The notes under the pieces are model-generated. The model was not told the origin of the DNA, searched no databases, and saw only the letters and a list, made by a program, of their open reading frames with translations. Below are positions 1 to 10,542 of a stretch of DNA of 64,000 nucleotides, in pieces. The stretch comes from Elysia chlorotica (Eukaryota > Mollusca > Gastropoda > Plakobranchidae). The translations under genes were made by a program, and so were the position numbers. Numbering within the stretch: the first letter of the stretch is position 1; every line of letters begins with the position of its first letter. The stretch covers positions 327,528 to 391,527 of the forward strand of contig RQTK01000007.1 of NCBI GenBank assembly GCA_003991915.1, read 5' to 3'.

Positions 1-390
1 CGGGATGATGGACCATTGTCCAATAAGTAGATTTCAAAATAAGCAGATTTTAAATAACTGTCGATTCTCTGTTAAAAAATAATAATATACACTGAAACAG
101 TGATGTATTGGGATGAGAAGTGAAAGTGAGGACTACATAAAACGACATACATATCTTGATGTATTAATGAACTATTCAGGGAGAACTGCGGGATACCATA
201 CATGTGTGTCTACTGGTTACATCATTATCTGAAATAGGATGTGCCTGTATACATTGATTATACACGGTCCATTCAAATATCCCCAAACCCATCATGGCTG
301 TTGGGTCCTGTCAGGTCTCTACATCAAGAACGGAAACGAACAGAGTTTTGATAGAGCGATAGAGAAAAGCTTTATGTGTTCAAAGTCAGC

Positions 391-537
391 AAAAAGAAGA
401 AAAAGAAGAAGAAGAAGAAGAAGAAGAAGAAGAAGAAGAAGAAGAAGAAGAAGAAGAAGAAGAAGAAGAAGAAGAAGAAGAAGAAGAAGAAGAAGAAGAA
501 GAAGAAGAAGAAGAAGAAGAAGAAGAAGAAGAAGAAG
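391..537 (+). repeat. (GAA)n trinucleotide microsatellite
   Basis: About 145 bases of nearly perfect GAA/AAG units, one of the longest pure trinucleotide tracts in the window. It reads as poly-Arg, poly-Lys or poly-Glu depending on frame, so the apparent open frames over it are artefacts. Long (GAA)n/(TTC)n can form triplex DNA; no role is implied here. Confidence 0.95.
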
Positions 538-893
538 AGATTACATAGATCAGAATAAGGCAGCCTATGAAACCAAATCAGTTTAATTAAACGTTAGTCA
601 AAGGGGTAAAATCTAGTATTTTAGATAAACAGAGAGATCAAGAGAGTCAACCAGAGAAAGGGATATGTCGCTATAAACCAAAGAAAATAGTGGAAAATAT
701 AGTCTCCAGTCATTAAATCAAGCGATTTCAAATAGTTGGAAAAAAATAGCTGAACAAGAACCATAACTGTTTAATACATAATTTTATGGTAAAAAAGCGG
801 AGGATTGTCCCCCTTGGAGTCGTTCTTTAAACTGAAAGAACATAATATTAGGATGCATGAGTAAACACTCGAGATTAGAATTGACTAGAGTAT

Positions 894-1120
894 GTTGGTT
901 TATTTAAGCCCAACGTCAGGAGCAGGGCTGTCTAGTAGGTGGGTTCTAAGACCAACGTCCGACAAGTTTATGTTCTGTCAGACAATGCGTGAATATTTTG
1001 ACTTCACATTAGACTCACACAAACTTCTCCCGTAAAAGATGAGATCGGACACATTTCCCTATCGTGGATTGTGAACCAGAGACTTGCCCATTGGGAGACC
1101 AACAGTATACCACTTATAGT
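894..1120 (-). mobile_element. tRNA-derived SINE copy
   Basis: This copy is on the - strand. The right end (about 1050-1117) is the reverse complement of a tRNA-like head: the box B equivalent appears as GTGAACCAGAG, and GGGAGACCAACAGTATACCAC is the antisense of the anticodon-arm/box A region. The left part carries the shared body, including the antisense tail with CTAAGACCAACGTCCGAC. It is diverged from the other copies in the window and so likely old and inactive. Confidence 0.7.
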
Positions 1121-2452
1121 ATACCATGTCGCCCTCTAAGTTAAATTGTAGGCGGGGTGGGACTAGGGAAAGTAGATATGTGAGCTAAGACTAACGTTCA
1201 AATATGTACTTGATAAATGAATGAATGAATACTCGTCCGATCTAACCATTGAAAGTCTTTGGTTTGGCTGTGGGCGCCTCATCGATCACCCTGCCCACAT
1301 TGGCACGTCAGGTTTACGAAGTGATTGGTTTGATACAAGTGGCGCAGAGTTATCTTCTCTTAGTTCGCTTTTTTCCCTTTTTTCCCGCATCTTCTTACGT
1401 ACTGGTTGTAAGAACAAGCTGTAAGTGAAACAGAGCCAGTTCATTGTTATCTGGACGTTGCGCTATCTGTGACCAGTGGTAGGCCTACATTATTTTCTTA
1501 TGTTATAAATTCCCACTTTTAATTAAAAAAAAACATAGAGGTAGGTTCTCGGATATTTCAATGTGATGGTAAGAATTCGATCTTTCAAGGAAGATTTATC
1601 CGGGAATAAAAGTTAGAAAATTAAACGAGTCATTACTAGTATTGGAGAGTGACATTATTTTCAATAATGTCTCTATGGTATTGGCTCAGAATGTTTTTTT
1701 AAATATGACTTAGGTACGATGTTGAATCACCCCCTTCTATTATCTGTCGCATAAATTCGTTGAATGTTAGTTGTGCATAATTATGAATAAGTGGAACTAC
1801 TTTTTTCATTGGATTTTTTTTACATCTCTGGTGCTGACGTGTGTAGGCTGAAAACAAATTAATACTCTCTAATAATTCTTCTATTCTAATTATAGTAAGA
1901 AAATAAAAGTAAAAGGACATTGTTACCCTTAGGATTCTCATTGCCTGTACTTTTGGAGACTTGAATGCATAATATTTTATCGAAAGAATGTGCATAAATT
2001 TTGATAATAAAACTTAGTCGCTTGGCACCAAAACTGTTGCTCTGCCAAATCGAAAAGATATGTTTATCAATCTATTAGAAAAATTAAAAGGTAACGGCTG
2101 TAAGAATTTTTGTTTATTCAAACCTTGATTAATAAATAAATTATATAATATGTTTTCTACTATATTATTTGAGTTTATACATTTAAAAAATCAAACAAAC
2201 ATGAAAATAAAAAGTTGAACCAAAATAATGTTTGGCTTTCGGTTTAAGTATTCTGTAAGTAACACAGTTTCTAAAATATTTCAGTGTATTCAAAGTTACC
2301 TCAGTTTATTTCTGTATCTTACAAATATTAAAACTATTCTATTATAATTTTATTCAGATAGTTCCGCCCCCCCCCCATTTTCTCACATGAAAACACACAC
2401 ACACACCCATACATACGCACACACATTCCAGAAAGCTTTCTCCTCCCACCAG

Positions 2453-2512
2453 ATTGAAACTAAAAAAAGAGACTTAACGAATAGAAACCATCACTAACCC
2501 AACCCCCCGAGG
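2453..2512 (+). other. Probable 5' UTR part of the first coding exon
   Basis: The stretch runs from a candidate 3' splice site (TCTCCTCCCACCAG, ending at 2452) to the ATG at 2513. It has no upstream ATG. The bases before the start (GAGG, with A at -3) are an acceptable eukaryotic initiation context. Whether transcription starts here or an upstream non-coding exon joins at 2453 cannot be decided from sequence. Confidence 0.4.
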
Positions 2513-2669
2513 ATGCAAACCCGGCCCTATCTAAGCCTGACGCTGGCTCAGCTCTCCCTGATTCTCCTGGTCCTGCTACACATAGGGCTCGCACTGGGAT
2601 CCGAACCCAGGCGCTGTCGCAAGAATGGCAAAAACACTAGCGACTGCGTTCACAGGCGACGGAGGCCGG
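2513..2669 (+). CDS. FGFR-like receptor, first coding exon: signal peptide and basic linker (partial gene)
   Basis: The exon encodes 52 full codons plus one base. Residues 1-4 (MQTR) form a short charged n-region. Residues about 5-28 are a strongly hydrophobic core (SLTLAQLSLILLVLLHIGLA), with a likely cleavage site near ALGS-E. The mature start is very basic, with a CRKNGKNTSDC stretch (one N-glycosylation sequon, NTS, and two cysteines) and then HRRRRP. The exon ends at a strong donor, CGG|GTGAGA, in phase 1. The next recognisable exon (4370) begins with the two bases that complete a Val codon, so a direct splice keeps frame into the APYW Ig exon. The protein would be secreted or membrane-anchored. 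Assignment to the FGFR gene rests on position, strand, phase and the fit of signal peptide to Ig ectodomain, not on similarity of this exon itself, because signal peptides are not conserved. An unseen intermediate exon is possible. Confidence 0.6.
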
Positions 2670-2705
2670 GTGAGAGACGGAAGGAAGATACGCTGAGTTT
2701 TTGAG

Positions 2706-2872
2706 TTTGTTGTTTAGCATCCAACGTCAGCATTTTAGTTTTAGGCTTTACTGTGGACTAACCCCAAGACTAACGTCTGACAGTTTTACATGTTGCCACA
2801 CAGAGACAGTGCAAAGATAACATAAAACCTCACTCAGCCGGTCACGTTATACTGCCGTAAGGTACGTTAGTC
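2706..2872 (-). mobile_element. SINE fragment (body only)
   Basis: It contains the shared SINE body in reverse orientation: CCAAGACTAACGTCTGACAG, CACACAGAGACAGTG and CAGCCGGTCACGTTATACTG. The tRNA-like head that should follow on the right is missing, so this copy is truncated. It lies in the intron just after the first coding exon, opposite to the gene's direction. Confidence 0.7.
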
Positions 2873-3094
2873 GATTTTTTTTCATCAAGTGAAAGACAGT
2901 GCAAAAAAACAAAAATTATCTTGATGTTGAATTGTACTGAGCGAGTCCTGTTATTTTAGTCAATAAAATAAATAAATACATATTGAAAATTAATAATGTT
3001 GGATCAGGCTTCAGGTCCATACATCATTACATTAAATCACATTGAAATACCAGGGGATACATCTTGATAAATGTAAACATGCAATATATCTTTC

Positions 3095-3607
<513 letters not shown>

Positions 3608-4369
3608 GTTCCCATTCAAATGTGATCTAGACACTTCACATAAAAAGTGCCCTCAAATTTTTTCAAAACCTTTTATTTATAGAAATTCTCCATTAAACCT
3701 AAAAGTTAACCCCTTATGTTTTAAATAAGATGATGGTGTTGCTTACAATATATAAATATAGAAAAGCAGTTTATAACATGAATCATTTCATATATTTACT
3801 GATACTTTAATAATTACACTGACAGTAAAGTCAGTACACCTGGCATGGTGGACCTGGTCATAACTAACACAGGTGATTGATGAATGTTCCGGCATCATCA
3901 AAAAATCACTTAAAATAACAATAGTACGGGACATTGCCTGGTCTAAAACTAGTACATTTAGTTTTGAAATTATTCACTAAATCTTCTTCTTTAAAGTGAT
4001 TCTGAGAAGTATCCACCTTTTATGCAGTGCATAGACTACAACAGCGTAATTTTTTTTAAATTGCAAACATTGCATTTATATCTTTCTCTTAGTCAGAGCT
4101 TAAGTTAACGTACTCACAATCACTCCATATTTCAAGGCTGGATACAGGTTTTTCAGCATCATTTTAAAATCGTACAGCAATGGGATTCTATCGTAAAAAT
4201 CACAATCCATTACACCTCCTACTTTAGTCTTAATTTTGAGGTATCCTTTATCGACAGAAAAAAAAATTGACTTGACATATGAATTAGTTGCTATTTATAT
4301 CATTATAAGAAGTGTTTAGATCACGTGGTTCAGCTCGTTATTCATCATTATTGTTTTGTATCGCTACAG

Positions 4370-4524
4370 TGGCGCCATATTGGAAGAGGAAACCACGAAT
4401 GGACAGAGTGAATGCCCGTGAAGCAGACTTCGTTAGACTCGACTGTGTGGTTCGGGGATTTCCAAAACCAAGCGTTTCCTGGAATCGCAATGGTCGCCAG
4501 CTTCCGCTGAATAACTCCGAAAAG
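4370..4524 (+). CDS. FGFR-like receptor, exon for first half of Ig domain D2
   Basis: Bounded by a good acceptor (TTGTTTTGTATCGCTACAG, ending 4369) and donor (AAAAG|GTTAGT, 4525). The exon starts with two bases of a split codon and ends in phase 0. The translation opens with APYWKRKPRMDR, matching the APYW..P.RM.K start of FGFR D2. It continues with VRLDCVVRGFPKP (first Ig cysteine) and SVSWNRNGRQL (core Trp, then the usual N-G after strand C), ending NNSEK. In vertebrate FGFR genes this half-domain exon also ends after a Lys in phase 0 (from memory of those genes), and the next exon carries the second cysteine (YTC) half. D2 binds FGF and heparan sulphate in this family. The family likeness is clear; orthology to a specific FGFR and presence of the kinase cannot be shown from this window. 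The alternative is another FGFR-related Ig protein such as FGFRL1, which lacks APYW. Confidence 0.8.
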
Positions 4525-5639
4525 GTTAGTCATTTAACATATTTTATTCTTTTTATGACTGACAGGATCTCTTCTCGTTAGATTCACCGTGTTTCATGAA
4601 TATTTGCTTAATTTTAATTTACACAAATCTTTCCTTTGGTGATTATTATCTAGATGAGGGTATGAATATGATCTTGTCTTTGGAATCAATTTTATATTTA
4701 TATGTTATATCATTGCCTTTAAGCCCTTTTAAGGGGCTTCTCTTAATCCTATGAAGGAATCTCTCTTTATCTTTCTCTCGTCCTTTATCTCTCTCTCTCT
4801 CTCTCTCTCTCTCACTAATCTGATGTATAGTGGTTCATTTAAAAATGCTTTGTAATTTTCAAATGATTAAGTAAGATTGTGTAGATAGGCAAAAAGCGAG
4901 GCGTGGTAGGTATCCAATTACTGATGAGTAAACGTGACTTGACCATTCAACAAGCACCTCAATTTTTGTATATCCCGCCCACGACTCCTATCGGTTGCTG
5001 TGTTATGGACATTTTTATATCCATCCCATCTTGTCAAATTCATCATGAGCTGACTATAGAAATGTCAAAAATTAAAAGCCAGGCAGTAAAAATAAATATA
5101 TGTTCGTCCACTACCCATATTTGCCATATGCTGCCTGTTTGATTTATGAATGTGAACAGACATTTTAATGAACTTAGGTTTTCATAGCTGCAACGAAAAG
5201 CGTTGTTTATTTGCGGCATTAAAGTTTGGCATACGTTTTTCTGCCAACTACAATACGCGCAGTCCATAAAACTGGACAGAGGTGCACAACACATCGCAAA
5301 AACAAAGTAATAAATTTCGACATAAATACAAGCTTTGTGAACACCTGTTTTTATGGCTTCAACGTTCTAGTTTCGCAATTTCCAATACGGAGATGAAATG
5401 CAAAATCGATTAAGCATCGCTTGGTAGTGCAAAGGATTATGGAATAATAAAATGGCTTGACTCTTGTCTTTTGTATGTCTGTCTGTCTGTCAAACTCACA
5501 AAAAAAGAAACCCCTCCTGCCCATTATGGATAACCCCTTTAAGTGGCGAGTAGCGTCAAGTCCCTGGCGTTAATTTGATGCCCACACTGTTAAAACATGT
5601 GCATCTCATACTGACAACTGGAAAACCAGAGCAAACCCT
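4525..5639. other. Start of a probable very large intron; no exon seen
   Basis: AT-rich sequence following the D2 donor. It includes a short (CT)n at 4788-4813 and TGTCTGTCTGTC near 5477-5490. The second half of the Ig domain (a YxC-bearing exon starting in phase 0) was looked for and not found. Confidence 0.5.
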
Positions 5640-6000
5640 ATGTATTTAAAAGACAACATACATTATCTCCCACGATGTCAGCTAACAGAATTTTTCGACA
5701 ACAGGACATGGGTAACTAGATGCACACATCTACAAATTAAAGATAAGCAACTCTCCTTTCTGTGCATGCGAAAACTTCCCTCAAACTTCAGAACATGTCC
5801 TCATGGCATGCTACTCTTATTCCCAGCTCAGGCAAACAATATGGCCTTCAGATACAACACTGAAGAAAAAATTATGGGGTGCCCTGGAAACCCTAAACAG
5901 ACTGCCTCTTACATCGAGGAGGCAGTCTGAAAATTTAAAAGATTTAGGCATATTGAAAATGAACGCAGAAGAAAAAGATTTAGCCTGGACAAGTGTTAAG
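5640..6000 (+). mobile_element. LINE fragment: C-terminal end of a non-LTR retrotransposon ORF2
   Basis: In one reading frame the sequence gives TGHG, a stop, then LDAHIYKLKISNSPFCACEN and continues with QTSEHVLMACYSYSQLRQTIWPSDTT and KLWGALETL (shown in pieces). This is the recognisable tail after the reverse transcriptase/RNase H region of animal LINEs: a T-G-H ... L-x-x-H ... K-x-K segment, a C-x-C-x8-H-x4-C zinc-knuckle-like motif with EHVL before the last Cys, then LR..xWP and K-L-x-G. The frame carries a stop at 5713-5715 and upstream sequence no longer reads, so this is a dead 5'-truncated copy. Its 3' limit is uncertain; the frame stays open to the TAG after VVI near 6045. Confidence 0.75.
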
Positions 6001-6045
6001 CTTTTTTCACCAGGACTGTTATGGATATTGTTTGTAGTCATATAG

Positions 6046-9000
6046 ATTTTCTAGATCTCAAGCAAAATTATAGTACTTCACTTGCTTAACTGATGACATG
6101 ACGGAAAGTAGGGCCTGTAAACTATGAAAATTATAGGAGCAGGTGAAGTACTATAAAAAAAATACATAGAAACTGCGTCTTAATTACTGAATAAATATAG
6201 ATCAGTTCTGAAAGACTCGATTTAAATCTATAACTAATTAGGATATATGATTATAGATTTACAATAAACTGGAACATAGATAAATCGAGACTTTAAAATG
6301 TGATCTAGATCTAGATTTAGTATAGATCTAGATCTAGAATAATTTTCTTGTGTCTAGATTTATACAGTGTATATTTATATACTAAATTTAATCCAGATCT
6401 ATATCTAGATACGATTTGATCCATATCGAGGCCTACTTTCGCCATCAGGGCGAAGCATCAGTAAATTTTTTTTCTTGCGTATGTTTAGTATGTCTAAATA
6501 CAATCTAGATCGTTTTTATTCTAGATGTGAAGCTAATAATTGTTGGCGTTCTCTGACTAATAATGGTATCGCCTAAAAAGTGTTGCCAGCACAGATAAGA
6601 TTGATTGTTTCATGTTTATCCTCCAGGCGCGGAGAGATTTGAAACAAAAATACTGGAAATTATGGTTCCCGTCCAATAATTAAAACTTGAGTATAAAATG
6701 ACATCCATCAATCGAAATCCTCATCGAGATTATTCTTGAAGTGTAAATTATCAATTCCTATATATTTCGATGTCAGAGACTTTTGTGAGCGAACATGTCT
6801 ACAATGCTCAGATTCCTCAAAACAGATGTCCCTAGAATTAGACACATTATGGGTCTTTTTATACATCATGCAAAATTCCACTGCCTCGCAGCAAACTCAA
6901 ATGCAGAAAAACGCCCCATAAAAGCCCCCATTAGTATATAATATATTTGTGACGTTTGTAAACACTATGACATTATTACCAAATGCCATTGCAAAAAGCG
7001 CAATTTTAAAAATTATTTTGGCATTATTAATTTTTTATATCGCATTCAGCTTATTTTTTTAAATAATGAAATAGAGACAATTTGATAACCTTCTCATTAT
7101 CATTACCATTAATTTATATATCCGCCCTTAACATGGGACTTAATGCTGTAGATTTTACTTTTTGTTTTATCAAGTAATCAAAATAGTTATACAACTTCCA
7201 ATTTGAAAAAAAAAAATTAAGCAGTACAAGTGTCTTCATTATCAAATTATCATGCCAAACTTGAAATAGTTCTATTTTGCGGAAGACCTTTCTGTACTTA
7301 ACATGGGCTATAATTGACAGCGCTGCAAATCAGGGTAAACAAAAAAACAAAACAAAGCAAACAATAAAAGCTGTTTCTAAATCAGAAAGGTCACCTGCTG
7401 GTTAAAATGTCTCTGTTGAATTGGAAAACAATGGACGTTGTTTTTCTTTTACATCCTTCAGCAATCATTAAAAACCAAACGACTGTGCAAAAAAACTGGT
7501 CAAATAAAAAAAAAATAATGAATAGTAAAAAGAGAAGTATGTATGTGAGTAGATTAGAGAAAGCACAGTTAAAACGGTTTTGTTGTTTAAAAACGAATAC
7601 TTTCTCCTTTTTTACAGGTTTAACACAATTTTGTTTGAAATCTCAAGGTTGTTTTACATCCATGATGTTTGCACTTGTTTGCAAGGTATTCAGATTTCTG
7701 AACCCAATCAATATTGCACACTTCCACTTTGAATAAAAAGTTACTACCATAGAGGATAATTTTGTTTACCAGAAGCAACTGGATACATTTTTTCAACAGG
7801 GATCATAAAGATAATTCCTATGCTCTTTGCATATAAAAGATGACAGAACTGAACTTTGCCAACTAGATCAGATCAGATGGGCCTATATGTGGTAAGGGAA
7901 CCAAGGCCAAATCCACCCCCTCCCCTTTTGCAACATTCTATAAATGGAAGATGTTTCTTGTAACATTATTTGCGTGCTATTATCAGGGATGGGTGGAAAA
8001 ATCAACATCGACTCTATTTTTTAAAAGCCTTTAACAAGATTTATCGCACTATTTTTTGCCCGTTTTCTATTTCACAATCGTATAATTTTATGTTTTTCTT
8101 AATAAATAACACAAACAGAGGTTATGCTGTAGAAGTAATTATCCAATATAAAAGTATCGCCTAGGTTTATGCGGTTTATTAGTAAATAAACAAACTTATA
8201 CATTAGGAACAACAGGTCTAGCAAAAAAAAAAAAAGAAAAACCAAAGAGAATTAGGGAAAAAAGTAAAGTGGAGTAAACAGTTATACCACTATAGATAGT
8301 TCACCCCTTCCCCTTTCCTTGTGCTTTAGAAACCACTAAAATCTCATTTCCAATATAACGATGCTGTGCCTTCAACTGAACCGAGGTTGATGTATGCATT
8401 CCAACTTGTTTTCATCATGAACCTAAGATATCTCAGCAGTTTGTCAAAACTTCAAAAGAGTCTAATGAGCAAGTTCTGAAGTCTCGCTTGACTCACCCCA
8501 CACGACGTAGTAGCGCTATTTATAGCATCGCTTTCGCTCAAAAGGCGAGTGGAACAAGCTATTGCAATGCTCATGTTTTACGAACGAATGGATAAAGAGA
8601 AGACTTGTGTACTGATGGGCAAAAAACTCACAACCAGTAGACAAAGTTAATGACGGACATGAGAGGGTGTACGGACTGGGACCAGAAACTGTTAAACCTA
8701 TGTTGGTACACCATCTAGTGACCTATATTTGGTATAGCGGGCGAAATAAATGGAACGATTCCTCTGCCATAAAAGTCAGAGACCGGTGATGATGATCGGT
8801 TTTCCCCTAGGTTTAAAAGGAGGGAAAGATTTAAGGCAGTTTCCTAAGACTGGTTTAGTAGTCAATGGTGTTACATTGTTGCCTTTCCTCGTCATTTCAA
8901 ATTTTCACTGTTCCATAAAACCCTTGTGGCAAACACATGATCACTCTTAAACGTTTAAATGAAATTACAATAGAGCGAAAATATAGGGCAAACATTTCTA

Positions 9001-9212
9001 AACCCATTAAAGTTACAGTCGTTAATTTGTGTAGACCTAATTAACATTCTAAATCGAAACTTCATCCGATGAGAATCATCAAAGAAAGTGCACATAGGCT
9101 GAACATCGAAATAGCTTGAAAATCGGAATTCTGGATATTCATCAGTAAACTATCTGATTGTTTACACTGTATAAACGATTACATGATTTCATTTTTGTTG
9201 AAAAAGATCAGA
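6046..9212. other. Non-coding; TCTAGATC-rich segment, otherwise nothing recognised
   Basis: AT-rich sequence. Positions about 6300-6410 are dense in overlapping AGATCTAGATCTAGA palindromes. A segment with a higher share of G and C at 8480-8740 may be an old element but matches nothing I know. Open frames up to 109 codons are within what chance gives in this composition. Confidence 0.4.
6302..6411. repeat. Cluster of GATCTAGA/TCTAGATC palindromes
   Basis: At least six overlapping copies of the 8-base palindromic core within about 110 bases (for example at 6303-6316 and 6325-6338), with more at 6352, 6398 and 6407. Scattered isolated copies occur elsewhere, for example around 15400-15440 and 59570. 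This is probably a lineage-wide short repeat, not a protein-binding array, but the local clustering is clear. Confidence 0.6.
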
Positions 9213-9450
9213 TGGGGACGAGAGGGTCCAAAGGTAGAGCGCGTGGCTTATAATCTGTAAGTTGCCAGTTCGAACTCTGCTTGGGCGCTTTTTTCATTTT
9301 TTTTCTAATGGTTGTTGTCATAATAATGTGACCAAAAGGCCCAAAAGAGTACTCTTTAGGTAACAGAGACGACAGGTTCTAAGTCCAAGGTAACGTAAGA
9401 ATGTTAATATGTGTTAGACAAGAGCTCTGTGCTAAGAGCGTGGTTTCACG
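9213..9450 (+). mobile_element. tRNA-derived SINE, + orientation, with clear tRNA-like head
   Basis: The head at about 9213-9290 reads GGGACGAGAGGGTCCAAAGG, then TAGAGCGCGTGGC (box A-like) and later GCCAGTTCGAACTC (box B-like). It ends GGGCGC and is followed by T-rich sequence. The body that follows contains ATAATGTGACCAA and GACAGGTTCTAAG, the forward version of the body seen inverted in other copies. This is one of the best-preserved heads in the window. Its sequence differs from those at 48787-48851 and 60398-60468. Confidence 0.65.
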
Positions 9451-9797
9451 GCACAAGCCTTAGCTGGTGCCCTTGTCACCGTATATGATTCTCCTGGAAA
9501 CTTAGGTGATTCTTAATTTCTTTAGTTACAAATATTTTAAGTATAAGGTATGTGTCTAATTTTTTTAAAATTCGGAATTAGATCCGATGTACCGAGAGAT
9601 AGAAACAGCTTTAATAAAATTAAAGTAAGTCATTTTTTTAAAAAAGGTTTAAAACTACGATTAATGGAAAATTGAATGAGAAGAAAACAAAAATTGGATA
9701 CCGCAGTAGAAAACGGCCACAACTTACTCGGTGGAGGTCTTTGTCATTTAAAATAATCTGTAATAAAATTAAGGCAAATCTTGTTATTAATGATAAA

Positions 9798-9831
9798 GTG
9801 TTTGTGTGTGTGTGTGTGTGTGTGGGGGGGG
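9798..9831 (+). repeat. (GT)n with G-run
   Basis: About a dozen GT units followed by a run of eight G, directly abutting a tRNA-like fragment. Confidence 0.9.
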
Positions 9832-9893
9832 TCTGACACTAGAACAGACTCTTAATCGGAAGGGTGCAGGTTCGATTCCGGAGAATATCAAAG
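9831..9893 (+). mobile_element. tRNA-like fragment, Lys-like (SINE head remnant)
   Basis: Reads GTCTGACACTAGAACAGACT followed by CTTAATCGGAAGGGTGC and AGGTTCGATTCC. The latter is a near-perfect box B and T-arm; CTTAAT resembles a CUU (Lys) anticodon loop. The 5' acceptor arm is replaced by a G-run, no matching 3' arm is present, and no SINE body follows. I therefore call it a SINE head remnant or tRNA pseudogene and not a working tRNA. Confidence 0.45.
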
Positions 9894-10434
9894 GAGGTCT
9901 ACGTAATGGTACAGCCTTTAATTGAATGTTTTCTTTGCCTGTTTGATATTTTGTAGATATTTTTATCTTATTTTTTATACAAGATCAAGATATTCATTAT
10001 AATTTTTATTTTCTCTATTTTAAAAATGTTCGTGTACGAACATAATCTGTTATCAGAGAAACGTCTAAATACAACGTTGGGATTTTATTGAGGGCTAAAG
10101 TAGCTTTTTAGATCACTTTATTTATTTTTCGTAAAAAAGATTCTTTTAATCTGTACATTGTGCGACAAGAAAAACAAGAAGATAACGGGTAGTCTTAATA
10201 TTTTTGCTTTAACATTAATCACCCACTAACTTCAAGGTTGGTAATAATGAACAATCAAATGTGTTTTACGCTACAGAATCATTTGAAATGCGTTTTGCAA
10301 CCGAACTTGTTGGCAAGGACGTAACAGGTACCATAAGATGAGGGCGAGAGATAGAGAAAAGAGAGGGATAAATATTGCGAGAGGAGAAAGAGAAAACGAA
10401 AGAGAGATAAAGAGAGGCGCACATGCAGCTAGAA

Positions 10435-10436
<2 letters not shown>

Positions 10437-10528
<92 letters not shown>

Positions 10529-10542
10529 GAGAGAGGGAGAGG
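10437..10542 (+). repeat. (GA)n microsatellite
   Basis: About 100 bases of nearly pure GA, preceded by a GA-rich degenerate segment from about 10340. Poly-Arg/Glu or poly-Ser/Leu reading frames over it are artefacts. Confidence 0.95.

Larger units (their letters stand above)
1..2452. other. Upstream flank of the FGFR-like gene; no coding exon seen
   Basis: This AT-rich stretch lies 5' of the first coding exon. It holds a long (GAA)n tract, one SINE copy, a short poly-C run near 2366-2377 and a short (CA)n near 2393-2406. I see no convincing open frame and no clear TATA/initiator arrangement. A pyrimidine-rich tract ending in CCACCAG at 2451-2452 looks like a 3' splice site. If so, the ATG exon is not the first transcribed exon, and a non-coding 5' UTR exon and promoter lie further upstream, here or outside the window. 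Confidence 0.5.

Noticed and set aside
9831-9893. Apparent tRNA-Lys(CUU)
   Set aside because: The 5' arm is replaced by a run of G and there is no closing acceptor stem.
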